DNA from: Granulosicoccus sp965214025
Lineage (GTDB): Bacteria > Pseudomonadota > Gammaproteobacteria > Granulosicoccales > Granulosicoccaceae
Direction of reading: 5' to 3'
Assembly (NCBI GenBank): GCA_965214025.1
Contig: CBDCAW010000053.1
Location: 47,277-111,276 of the forward strand
Length of the DNA: 64,000 bases
This document shows, in pieces, positions 49,663-58,699 of this stretch. The notes under the pieces were generated by a model. The model saw only the letters and a list, made by a program, of their open reading frames with translations. It was not told the origin of the DNA and did no database searches. Numbering within the stretch: the first letter of the stretch is position 1; each line of letters opens with the position of its first letter. The position numbers and the translations under genes are program-made.

Positions 49663-51609
49663 CTAGTTCGGGGCTTCCCGGGAGAGCACCGGAGCCAGAG
49701 GTTTCGCCTCGACCCTCGGTATCCCGACTGACTTGCCTTCCCGGTACTGAGCCCAGTCGAGGCGCCGCTCCACATGGCCATCGGCGTCAAGCGTGAGGTC
49801 GCCGGTATAGCCCTGAATGGTTTCGCCATCGCCAAGTGCCTGCAGTGCGGTTGCCAGTGTGAACGCGTCGATGCCGAGCGCGTACAGCCGCGCGAATACG
49901 CCATCCGCCTCGGGAAAGTTGTCGATGACCTCCTGACGCAGGGGGTCTTCGCGCAGTGCTTTTCTAAGTACCCAGGGCGCATCGGCATAGAAGATGGAGT
50001 TGAGGTCCCGATCGGCCTTCTCGTCGGCCGCGAGCGCCGCGATGCGCGAGGTGCCGATGCGCGGCAGCTGGGCGGCGTGAAAGAAGTCGAGTTGCGGACG
50101 CACCGATCTTGCCTGCTCATTGGAGATGGCCAGAAAGACCACATCGACATCGTTGCGAATCGAAGGCTCGAAGAACAACCTGCGACCGATGTTGGCACTC
50201 AAGGTACGGAAGCGCAGGTCGCTGTCGGTGATCGCCAGCGCCTCGCGGATCTGTTCGGAGTAGTCGTATTCGTTCTGCGGCAGGATGCCGACATGCACCA
50301 CATCGCCACCGTGGCGGAACATCGTGTCCTGGAAGGCGCGCGCTTCACGATCGCCGCGTTCATCGTCAGACTGTAGGATCACGGCATTGTTCAAGGACAG
50401 CGCGACCGCTCGCAGTGCGGCAGCCTCGGCCTCGTCTTCCGGCGCCAGACCGAACTGGATCACATTGTTGCTGGCAACATTGCGCGCGGGTATGTCTACC
50501 GTATTCAGAGTGATGGTGGGCAGCGGAACCGTTTGCTGCGTGACGATGGCGGCCACCGCCGGCTTGCGCAAGGGTCCGATGATGGCGTCCGCACCGTTGC
50601 TTACCGCGCTGTCGTACACTCGGCGGGCGTTGCCGGGATCAGGGCCGACATCGAAGAATCGCAACACGGGTTCGCGCCCTGCCTTCACCCAGGCGGCGAT
50701 CAGGCCATCACGAATGGCGCCGGCCGCCTCGGCAGTGGCCGGGTCTGTCAGCGGTAGCAGCACGGCAACCTGCTCGATCGGCCGGCCGGCGCCAGCCAGC
50801 CTGCCGCCTTCGCGAACCGGCTCCTGAAGGGTGGCCACGAACCGCTGACGGGCCGGGTGGCGTGGGAATCGTTGCTGCCAGAGCTCCAGGTCGTTACCGC
50901 GCCGTCGCTCGTCGAGCCCCGCTTCGGAGTAGGTCAGCGCCAGTTCGATCCAGCCCTGATAGGTATCGCTGCGTACGTTCGTGGTCATGCCCCGCAGTGT
51001 GGGTAACGACTGAGTGGTGAGCAGCTGCCAGATCTGTGCGTGGTTGCGATCGACGATCTCTTCGTTGTCGAGTTGGGCCTCCAGCTCGATGCGAGCGGTG
51101 AGTTCGTTATCCGGATCCCGCAGGGCCCGGTAGCTCTGTGCCTGAGTCTCGTACACCCGAGCCCGATGCAGGGGCGAATCGACGGCCAGCGGGTCGGGTA
51201 GGACTTCCAGCGCACCTTCGGCATCACGATCGTAGAGCAGGCTCTTGGCCTCGACGATCCGGCGCCGTTGCTGCAGGGCTCGGCTGTTCATGGTCTCCGG
51301 TAGATCAGCCAGCTTGAGAAGGCCGGGCTCGAGCATGGCGCGATCGAACAGGATCTCGGCCGCCAGCAGCTGGAAATTCTCGCGCTCCTGTTGGTCGTTG
51401 CTCGCACTGGCACGTCTGCTGTAGATATCAGCCGCTGTCTGTGCATCACCGCCCTGCAGGGCCTCGCGCGCTTCGGGGTCTGTTATTCTCGCCAGCGCCG
51501 GGTCGGTGGATTCGGCCAGCGGAACGCTCGTGCAGCCCTGTTGCAACATAGCGAGGAGCAGCAGAGCGGCGAGGGGCGGCAGCGACAGGCTGCGAAGAGG
51601 AGCGATCAT
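49663..51609 (-). CDS. lpoA: Penicillin-binding protein activator LpoA
   Basis: Outer-membrane lipoprotein that activates the bifunctional synthase PBP1A from outside the peptidoglycan. Lipobox in LAMLQQGCTSV near residue 26; a helical TPR-like N-terminal domain follows (about 35-260), then a periplasmic-binding-protein-like domain (about 280-640: QVAVLLPLTDPATAEAAGAIRDGLIAAW, GADAIIGPLRKPAVAAIV, TSRIAALAADEKADRDLNSIFYADAPW). The 648 residues match family length. The ATG at 51609 lies back to back with the rsmI start. Confidence 0.93.
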   Translation of the reverse strand: MIAPLRSLSLPPLAALLLLAMLQQGCTSVPLAESTDPALARITDPEAREALQGGDAQTAADIYSRRASASNDQQERENFQLLAAEILFDRAMLEPGLLKLADLPETMNSRALQQRRRIVEAKSLLYDRDAEGALEVLPDPLAVDSPLHRARVYETQAQSYRALRDPDNELTARIELEAQLDNEEIVDRNHAQIWQLLTTQSLPTLRGMTTNVRSDTYQGWIELALTYSEAGLDERRRGNDLELWQQRFPRHPARQRFVATLQEPVREGGRLAGAGRPIEQVAVLLPLTDPATAEAAGAIRDGLIAAWVKAGREPVLRFFDVGPDPGNARRVYDSAVSNGADAIIGPLRKPAVAAIVTQQTVPLPTITLNTVDIPARNVASNNVIQFGLAPEDEAEAAALRAVALSLNNAVILQSDDERGDREARAFQDTMFRHGGDVVHVGILPQNEYDYSEQIREALAITDSDLRFRTLSANIGRRLFFEPSIRNDVDVVFLAISNEQARSVRPQLDFFHAAQLPRIGTSRIAALAADEKADRDLNSIFYADAPWVLRKALREDPLRQEVIDNFPEADGVFARLYALGIDAFTLATALQALGDGETIQGYTGDLTLDADGHVERRLDWAQYREGKSVGIPRVEAKPLAPVLSREAPN

Positions 51610-52498
51610 GGTGTCGGGTATGATTTCGAGCGCAAAGCATACCCTCTACCTGGTGGCTACGCCAATCGGCAACCGTGAGGACATGTCGGCCCGGGCAATT
51701 TCAGTGCTGAAGGGCGTGGAGCGTGTCTATGCGGAAGATACACGTCACAGCGGGCCGCTGATGCGCCATTTCGGGGTTACCTCGCGACTGGTATCGCTGC
51801 ACGAACACAACGAGCAGGCGCGCGTGCCCGAGGTGCTCGAGTTCCTGCGGGCGGGTGGCTCTGCGGCCTTGATCAGTGATGCGGGCACGCCGCTGATCAA
51901 TGATCCCGGGTATCGCATCGTGCGAGCCTGCCTGCAGGCCGGCATCACTGTATCCCCGGTGCCGGGAGCCAGCGCACTGACGGCGGCGCTGTGCGTGAGT
52001 GGCCTGCCCACCGACCGTTTCACGTATGCCGGTTTCCCGCCTGCGAAGCGCAACAACAGACGAACCTGGCTGGCCCCCTTGCTGGCAGCGCCGGAGACGC
52101 TGGTACTGTACGAAAGCCCGCACCGTATCGTCGCCACGTTACAGGACATTGCCAGTCTGTGCGACGCGCGGCGCGAGCTGACTCTGGCCCGAGAACTCAC
52201 CAAGCGACACGAGTCGATCCTGCATGGCACGCCGGCGCGGGTTCTGGAGCAGACGCTGGTTGACGAACAGCGCCAGCGCGGGGAGTTCGTGCTGGTGATC
52301 AGCGGTGCTGAACGCATCGGGCACGATGCCGCCGACCCGATCGCGCTCGATACCTTGCTGGAAGTGCTGTTGAAGCACCTTCCGTTGAAGACGGCGGCAC
52401 GCTGCGTTGCCGAGCTGCACGATATTCCGCGAGGGCAGGCCTACGATCGCGGGCTGGAACTGCAGGCAGCGAAGAAACGCGCCACTGACGACGATTGA
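51608..52498 (+). CDS. rsmI: 16S rRNA (cytidine1402-2'-O)-methyltransferase
   Basis: Tetrapyrrole-methylase-fold enzyme methylating C1402 of 16S rRNA. Recognisable: LYLVATPIGNREDMSARAI, YAEDTRHSGPLMRHFGV, ALISDAGTPLINDPGYRIVRAC, VPGASALTAALCVSGLPTDRF and YESPHRIVATL. The frame is open from 51506, but homology begins at about 51640; the ATG at 51608 or 51620 is the likely start. The start overlaps that of lpoA on the other strand. Confidence 0.94.
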   Translation: MVSGMISSAKHTLYLVATPIGNREDMSARAISVLKGVERVYAEDTRHSGPLMRHFGVTSRLVSLHEHNEQARVPEVLEFLRAGGSAALISDAGTPLINDPGYRIVRACLQAGITVSPVPGASALTAALCVSGLPTDRFTYAGFPPAKRNNRRTWLAPLLAAPETLVLYESPHRIVATLQDIASLCDARRELTLARELTKRHESILHGTPARVLEQTLVDEQRQRGEFVLVISGAERIGHDAADPIALDTLLEVLLKHLPLKTAARCVAELHDIPRGQAYDRGLELQAAKKRATDDD

Positions 52499-52619
52499 CC
52501 CTGGTGCCGGACCGGCTCCAGCGAGCTACGTTACCCACCGTACGTTACCGGCAGCCCTCAGCGTCACGACCCGGGTGCCTTTAGTCGGTCAGCCCGGTGG
52601 CAGCAGTGGTATCCTGCCT

Positions 52620-53042
<423 letters not shown>

Positions 53043-53375
53043 TTACTCCGGCGCATCTGAGGGTTGCCGCGCCGCGCATCCGCGCGTCGCACGTGCAAGT
53101 CTTGTCCCCACGTTGCGTTTTCACGTCACATCCCTTCTCTCGCGTCCTCCTTCGCGATTCAGCGTTTCAGCAAACCGTTCGGTGTCGGCGACCCGTTTTG
53201 GTGCACGTTCAAGCTGAACGGAACCTGAATTCCGGGGTTCGCTTTCGTGTACGCAAAATTGCTCACTACTGCCGGTGAATTGTAAACAATCCGCAACATG
53301 TCTTCTTGCGGTGCACTATCACTCAGGTTTCCTCGGGACGAGGTGCGTAACATTCTGCAAACACTTCGTAAGCGA
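53043..53375. other. Intergenic region rnpB-mraZ
   Basis: About 330 bp with no gene or clear terminator. GC falls towards the mraZ promoters. Confidence 0.55.
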
Positions 53376-53405
53376 TTGAAAAAACTCTATAGTATTGTTT
53401 ATACT
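53376..53405 (+). promoter_or_regulatory. Distal candidate promoter of the mraZ cluster
   Basis: TTGAAA (53376-53381) and TATACT (53400-53405), spacing 18, in an AT-rich stretch. Confidence 0.5.
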
Positions 53406-53454
53406 GAGTTAACATGAAGCCCGCTGGTTTATCCCTTTGGACCCCGTCATTTCG

Positions 53455-53483
53455 TTGACCGCTTTCTGAGTTGGCCCTATAGT
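53455..53483 (+). promoter_or_regulatory. Proximal promoter of the mraZ cluster
   Basis: TTGACC (53455-53460) and TATAGT (53478-53483) with the ideal 17-base spacer; predicted start near 53490, directly before the MraZ-box-like repeats. Confidence 0.7.
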
Positions 53484-53491
53484 GGCGCCAA

Positions 53492-53517
53492 GTGCATTTT
53501 TGTGGCAAATGGTGGGA
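53492..53517 (+). promoter_or_regulatory. MraZ-box-like repeats
   Basis: GTGCAT, GTGGCA and GTGGGA begin at 53492, 53502 and 53512, an exact 10-bp period. MraZ of E. coli binds direct TGGGA-type repeats with 10-bp period in the same place, so autoregulation is likely. Confidence 0.65.
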
Positions 53518-53534
53518 GATCGAACCAAAACAGT

Positions 53535-53996
53535 ATGTTCCGCGGCCAAACGAAACTCAGCGTCGATGCCAAGGGCCGGGTTGCCATACCCAAGGCTCAT
53601 CGGGATCGCGTGGCCGAAGAAGGTGTCGACAAGCTGGTGATCACCGCAGATCCGATGGCCAAGTGCGTTGTCATCTACCCGTATCCGGTCTGGATCCATA
53701 TAGAGAACCAGATCAGTCAGCTGCCCAACCTGAACCCGCTCGCGCGCTCGTTGCAACGCTATTTCATCGGTTTTGCCGACGAGCAGGAATTCGACGGCAC
53801 GGGACGCATCATGATCAGCCCGGCACTGCGTGAGTTCGGCAAGATCGACAAGAAGGTAGTCCTGGTCGGGTTGAAGACGAAGTTCGAGCTGTGGAGCGAG
53901 GAGGCTTGGGAAGCGGAGTTGGGCAACGCCCAGGAGGAGATCGCTGAAACCGATTGGTCACAGATTCCAGATGTCCTGCAGTCACTATCTCTATGA
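53535..53996 (+). CDS. mraZ: Transcriptional regulator MraZ
   Basis: AbrB-fold DNA-binding protein that represses its own cluster. Two SpoVT-AbrB-like halves: KLSVDAKGRVAIPKAHRD and EFDGTGRIMISPALREF. The ATG at 53535 gives the conserved MFRGQTKLSVDAKGR start and 153 residues; a GTG at 53502 would run through the MraZ-box-like repeats. First gene of the dcw cluster; the stop overlaps the rsmH start. Confidence 0.95.
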   Translation: MFRGQTKLSVDAKGRVAIPKAHRDRVAEEGVDKLVITADPMAKCVVIYPYPVWIHIENQISQLPNLNPLARSLQRYFIGFADEQEFDGTGRIMISPALREFGKIDKKVVLVGLKTKFELWSEEAWEAELGNAQEEIAETDWSQIPDVLQSLSL

Positions 53997-54940
53997 GAAC
54001 CACCACAATTACAAAGGACGCATCGCATGTACCTGTGCTGTGCGCACCGGCGATCGCTGCGCTGCAGGTGCGAGCTGGTGGGCGCTATATCGATGGCACC
54101 TATGGCCGCGGTGGCCACAGTGCCGCCGTACTGGAACAGCTCGGGCCGGAAGGGCTGTTGCTGGCGATCGATCGCGACCCGGCTGCCATCTGCCACGCGC
54201 GGGAACGCTTCGTCGATGAGCCGCGTGTCATCGTGCGACCGGGAAACTTCGCGGACCTGCAAGAATTGGTAGATGCCGAGGGCTGGCTGGATACGGTCGA
54301 CGGTCTATTGTGCGATATCGGTGTGTCATCACCTCAGCTGGACGAGGCCGAGCGAGGTTTCGGTTTTTCACGCGATGGCGATCTGGATATGCGGATGGAT
54401 CCCACGTCGGGCGAATCCGCTGCCCAGTGGCTGGCTCGGGTGTCGGTAAAAGAGCTGGCCGACGTGTTGAAAACCTACGGCGAGGAGCGCTATGCGAAGC
54501 GGATTTCCGCAGCGATAGTGGCGGCGCGCGAAGTGTCACCCTTGCAGCGTACGGCACAACTCGCCGAGATAGTGAAACAGGCCCACCCGCGCTGGGAGCG
54601 TCATCATCATCCTGCCACACGATCGTTTCAGGCAATTCGCATTCAGGTGAATGGCGAGCTGGATGCCTTGAAGGCCTTGCTGGCGCAGGCCGCACGCGTG
54701 CTGCGCATCGGTGGTCGCCTGGTATTGATCAGCTTTCATTCGCTGGAAGACCGGCTGGTGAAGAGGGCGCTACGCCAACCACCGCCGGACCCGAGCCTGC
54801 CGAGGCATCTGCCACCACCGGTGACGTCGCTGCATCCCTGGCGCGTGATCGGCAAGGCCGAGAAGGCTGATGATGCCGAGTTGGGCATGAACCCGCGTGC
54901 CCGCAGTGCCACCTTGCGCGTGGCGGAGCGTGTCGCATGA
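53993..54940 (+). CDS. rsmH: 16S rRNA (cytosine1402-N4)-methyltransferase
   Basis: Methylates C1402 of 16S rRNA, the same nucleotide modified by RsmI (also in this window). Class I fold with YIDGTYGRGGHSAAVLE, DGLLCDIGVSSPQLDEAERGFGF, MRMDP and the C-terminal RLVLISFHSLEDRLVKRAL. ATG at 53993 overlaps the mraZ stop (ATGA); 315 residues. Confidence 0.96.
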   Translation: MRTTTITKDASHVPVLCAPAIAALQVRAGGRYIDGTYGRGGHSAAVLEQLGPEGLLLAIDRDPAAICHARERFVDEPRVIVRPGNFADLQELVDAEGWLDTVDGLLCDIGVSSPQLDEAERGFGFSRDGDLDMRMDPTSGESAAQWLARVSVKELADVLKTYGEERYAKRISAAIVAAREVSPLQRTAQLAEIVKQAHPRWERHHHPATRSFQAIRIQVNGELDALKALLAQAARVLRIGGRLVLISFHSLEDRLVKRALRQPPPDPSLPRHLPPPVTSLHPWRVIGKAEKADDAELGMNPRARSATLRVAERVA

Positions 54941-55260
54941 ACCAGCTCGCCAATGGGCTCGCCAGGCACCTCGCCGTGAGCCGTCTGGCCACCCTCAATC
55001 TGCTGCTGGCGGTGCTATGTACCTGCAGCGCGGTGGCGGTCGTCTACAGCACGCATCTGAGTCGTGTGTCTTACATGGAGAAGAGCGCCAATCAGCGTTA
55101 CATCGATGACCTCGATATGCAGTGGAGTCGTCTGCAGATCGAGGAAGGCACGTTTTCCGAACACGGTCGCATCGAGCGTGCGGCGCAGCGCGAGCTCCGC
55201 ATGAAGGTGCCAGGCTTGCAGGATTCGATCATGATTCCGCTCGCCGGGGATGGCCGGTGA
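54937..55260 (+). CDS. ftsL: Cell division protein FtsL
   Basis: Small bitopic division protein (107 residues) forming the FtsQLB complex. A membrane helix (LNLLLAVLCTCSAVAVVYSTH, about 22-42) precedes a periplasmic coiled-coil with IDDLDMQWSRLQIEEGTFSEHGRIERAAQRELRMKVP in segments typical of FtsL. Short, weakly conserved, but fixed by position between rsmH and ftsI with overlaps on both sides. Confidence 0.92.
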   Translation: MNQLANGLARHLAVSRLATLNLLLAVLCTCSAVAVVYSTHLSRVSYMEKSANQRYIDDLDMQWSRLQIEEGTFSEHGRIERAAQRELRMKVPGLQDSIMIPLAGDGR

Positions 55261-57017
55261 ACGATCCGTCGCGCCTGGAGCGCCAAAGTGCCTTTCGGCG
55301 ACGCGTCGTGCTCGGTGCATTCGCCGCCCTGGGTGCCGGCCTGTTGTTTCGTGCGGTGCAGCTGCAGGCCCTGGAGCATGAGTTCTACCTCGGTGAAGGT
55401 CATGCGCGGCAGTTGCGAACCGTGGAAATACCGGCTCACCGGGGACGCCTGACCGATCGAAACGGCGAGCCGCTCGCGATCAGCACCCCGATCCAGACAA
55501 TTACCGCGGAACCGATGAAGCTGGTCGAGCAACCCGATGCCATCGGCGAGATTGCCAGCCTGATCGGCGTCGAGGCGGACCCCCTGCGCAAGCGTGTCGA
55601 ACGCGCCGCCTCACAGGGTCGACGCTTCATGTACGTCAAGCGGCACGTGCCACCGGATGTGGTCGAGCGTGTCATATGGCTCGGAGTCAACGGTATATCT
55701 CTGCGCCGGGAGTATCGCCGGTACTTTCCCAGTGGTCCGGCAACCGCGCATCTGGTGGGCTTCACCGATATCGACGATCGGGGCACCGAAGGGCTCGAAC
55801 TGGCCTATGACAACTGGTTGCGAGGCTCGCCGGGCAGCCGCCGTGTGGTGCGGGATATCCGCGGCCGCGAGATCACCGGGCTCGACGTGCTCGAGGCGGC
55901 ACAGCCGGGACGGGATCTGAAACTCAGTGTCGACGAACAACTTCAGTATGTGGCCAGCCGTGCGCTGATAGATGCGATACGCGAGCATGACGCAAGCTCA
56001 GCCTCGGCCGTGGTGCTCGACGTACGTAGCGGCGAGGTTCTGGCAATGAGCAACGTGCCGAGCTACAACCCGAACGACAGCCGTTCGCGGCACTTCGATC
56101 GGCAGCGCAATCGTGCCGTTACCGATGTGTTCGAACCGGGTTCCACGATGAAACCCTTTACGATCGCAGCCGCGCTGGCGTCGGGCAAGTTCGTGCCGGA
56201 CGATATCGTCGACACATCACCCGGCTCCTATTACATCGGCAAGTACGAGATCCGGGATGCGAAAGACAACGGCTGGCTTGACCTGCGCGGCATCGTACGC
56301 CAGTCGAGCAACGTCGGCATCAGCAAGATCGCCCGTCAACTCGATCCCGAGCAGATGTGGTCAGTGTTCGATGCATTCGGGTTCGGACGTTCGCCGGGCA
56401 GCCAGTTCCCCGGTGAGGTGGCTGGCTATTTCAATCACCCCAGCTACTGGCACAGGGTGGAACAGGAGAGCGTGTCGTTCGGCTACGGCCTGTCGGTGAC
56501 AGCCTTGCAACTGGCACGTGCCTATGCGGCACTGGGAAACGATGGGGTCATGATGCCGGTCTCGTTTCTTGCCATCGATTCGGCAGAGGACGAACTGCCC
56601 GAAGGTACGCGCGTGATCGACCAGTCCATCGTCGCCGAGGTCGATTCCATGCTTGAATCGGTGGTTACCCATGGCTCCGGAACGCGCGCCAAGGTGCCTG
56701 GCTACCAGGTGGCCGGCAAGACGGGCACCTCGCACCGTTCGGAGAAGGGAGGTTATGCGGAGGATCGTTACGTGTCGGTGTTTGCAGGTTTCGCGCCGGC
56801 CTCCGATCCGCGTATCGCCACCGTGGTGGTCGTCCATGATCCGAAGGGCGGCGATTATTTCGGCAGTCAGGTGGCCGCTCCGGTGTTCGCCGACATTATG
56901 GCGCAGGCGTTGCGCCTGCAGAACGTCGACCCCGATGACACCGATGAGTTACGCGAGCGCCTGCCGGCGTTCTGGAACGACATGGCGCGAGTCGATCAGC
57001 CGGATGACGAATCCTGA
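55257..57017 (+). CDS. ftsI: Septal peptidoglycan transpeptidase FtsI (PBP3)
   Basis: Class B penicillin-binding protein that crosslinks septal peptidoglycan. One N-terminal membrane helix (VVLGAFAALGAGLLFRAVQL), the dimerisation module with HRGRLTDRNGEPLA, and a transpeptidase domain with catalytic FEPGSTMKPF, QSSNVGISK and KTGTSH. GTG start at 55257 overlaps the ftsL stop (GTGA), giving 586 residues; the open frame from 55122 is out of phase with ftsL and not used. Confidence 0.96.
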   Translation: MNDPSRLERQSAFRRRVVLGAFAALGAGLLFRAVQLQALEHEFYLGEGHARQLRTVEIPAHRGRLTDRNGEPLAISTPIQTITAEPMKLVEQPDAIGEIASLIGVEADPLRKRVERAASQGRRFMYVKRHVPPDVVERVIWLGVNGISLRREYRRYFPSGPATAHLVGFTDIDDRGTEGLELAYDNWLRGSPGSRRVVRDIRGREITGLDVLEAAQPGRDLKLSVDEQLQYVASRALIDAIREHDASSASAVVLDVRSGEVLAMSNVPSYNPNDSRSRHFDRQRNRAVTDVFEPGSTMKPFTIAAALASGKFVPDDIVDTSPGSYYIGKYEIRDAKDNGWLDLRGIVRQSSNVGISKIARQLDPEQMWSVFDAFGFGRSPGSQFPGEVAGYFNHPSYWHRVEQESVSFGYGLSVTALQLARAYAALGNDGVMMPVSFLAIDSAEDELPEGTRVIDQSIVAEVDSMLESVVTHGSGTRAKVPGYQVAGKTGTSHRSEKGGYAEDRYVSVFAGFAPASDPRIATVVVVHDPKGGDYFGSQVAAPVFADIMAQALRLQNVDPDDTDELRERLPAFWNDMARVDQPDDES

Positions 57018-58699
57018 TGGCCGCCTCGAACCGATGCATGGCACTCGGCGAGTTGCTTGTCGAAGATGCCATCGTCGCCGCGGGCGCGGGGCCTGACGAG
57101 ACCGGCGAGAGCACCGATTCATCACGCGGTGGCGGCGTACCGCGTCACTCGTCTGTCGTGATCAGGGGTGTATGCCTCGATACGCGGCTGGCCGATGAGG
57201 GCTTTCTGTATCTGGCACTGGCCGGCGGTACCACTCACGGCTTGCATTTCGTGCGCCAGGCCATCGAACGCAAGGTCGTGGCGATAGCGGCCGAGCCCGG
57301 CGAGCTGGCAGGCTTCGCCAACGCACGTGCGGCCATGCATGAGGCCGGTGTGGTCTTCATCGAAGTGCCGCGCCTGAAGGAGCGTGCGGGCTTCATCGCC
57401 GCACGTTTCTTCGGGCATCCAAGCAAGTCTGTGACGATCGCCGCGGTGACCGGTACCGATGGCAAGACCTCGGTATGTCATTTCGTGCAGGCGGCACTGG
57501 CGGCATTGGGCACGCGCTGCGGATACATCGGCACCCTGGGCTGGGGCTTCATCGGCGCGCTCGCTACCACTGAGCTGACCACGCCGGATGCCGTGACCCT
57601 GCAGGCGATGATCGCCGAGCTACGTGACCAGGGTGCCGAGGTCGTCGCACTCGAAGCTTCTTCGCATGGATTGGCCGAAGGCCGTCTGGACGCCGTAGAC
57701 ATCGATATCGCGGTGTTGACCAATCTCGGCCGCGATCATCTCGACTATCACGTCAGCCTGGAACGGTACCGCGAAGCAAAGGCCCGCCTGTTCACATGGC
57801 CCTCGTTGCGCGCGCAGGTGCTCAATGTCGCGGATCGCTTCGGACGCGAGCTGGCCGCTGCCAAACCGGGTGCACCGGCCACCTGGGTATTCGACAGTCG
57901 GCCTACCGGCGACCGGGGCAGCAGATCTGACAGTGACCTCGGCGACGCCCAGGCCAACGATCAACCCAGCGATCAGACCGTGACTTCGTGCGAGGAGCGC
58001 GCGAAGCTTCGCAAGCTGCATCGGATCAATGTCGACGAGGTTCGATCAACGGTGTCTGGCTTGCAGTTCATGGTTGTCGGGCAGGGCATCCGGCAACCGG
58101 TGTCGAGCGGGCTTGTCGGCCGTTTCAATGTCGATAACCTGCTCGCCTGCATTGCAGTGCTGCAGGTGCTCGGGCATGCGGCCAACGATGCCTGTGCGGC
58201 GCTCGAGAAGATCGCGCCGGTGCCCGGTCGCATGGAGCGCTACGGCGCCGACGGGCAGGCGGCGATCATCGTCGACTTCGCGCATACCGCTGATGCCCTC
58301 GTGGCTGCACTGACAGCGGCACGTCAGCATTGTGCCGGCGAGCTGTGGGTCGTGTTCGGCTGCGGTGGCGACCGCGACCCCGGCAAGCGTGCACCCATGG
58401 GAGCGGCGGCTGAATTGGCAGACCACATCATCATTACGGACGACAATCCACGTACCGAAGATGCTGCGGCTATCCGGGCGCAGATTCTCGCCTCGCTGAC
58501 GCATCCTGCGCGTGCGCGGGTCATCGGTGAACGCACCGAAGCGATCCGGTGTGCGCTCGAGCACAGCGCGGCCGACGACATCATCGTGGTCGCCGGCAAG
58601 GGCCACGAGGACTACCAGATCATCGGTCGGCAGCGTCGCGCCTACAGTGACCGTGCCACGGTGGTCAGGCTGCTTGCAGAGGGGGCCTCTCGAGCATGA
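57017..58699 (+). CDS. murE: UDP-MurNAc-L-Ala-D-Glu:meso-diaminopimelate ligase
   Basis: Adds meso-diaminopimelate to the peptidoglycan stem. P-loop AVTGTDGKTSV, ASSHGLAEGRLD, then DNPRTED, the motif that marks DAP rather than lysine specificity. At 560 residues it is longer than usual because of a polar insert (about 295-330, RSDSDLGDAQANDQPSDQ) and an N-terminal stretch. Start overlaps the ftsI stop by one base (TGATG). Confidence 0.95.
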   Translation: MAASNRCMALGELLVEDAIVAAGAGPDETGESTDSSRGGGVPRHSSVVIRGVCLDTRLADEGFLYLALAGGTTHGLHFVRQAIERKVVAIAAEPGELAGFANARAAMHEAGVVFIEVPRLKERAGFIAARFFGHPSKSVTIAAVTGTDGKTSVCHFVQAALAALGTRCGYIGTLGWGFIGALATTELTTPDAVTLQAMIAELRDQGAEVVALEASSHGLAEGRLDAVDIDIAVLTNLGRDHLDYHVSLERYREAKARLFTWPSLRAQVLNVADRFGRELAAAKPGAPATWVFDSRPTGDRGSRSDSDLGDAQANDQPSDQTVTSCEERAKLRKLHRINVDEVRSTVSGLQFMVVGQGIRQPVSSGLVGRFNVDNLLACIAVLQVLGHAANDACAALEKIAPVPGRMERYGADGQAAIIVDFAHTADALVAALTAARQHCAGELWVVFGCGGDRDPGKRAPMGAAAELADHIIITDDNPRTEDAAAIRAQILASLTHPARARVIGERTEAIRCALEHSAADDIIVVAGKGHEDYQIIGRQRRAYSDRATVVRLLAEGASRA

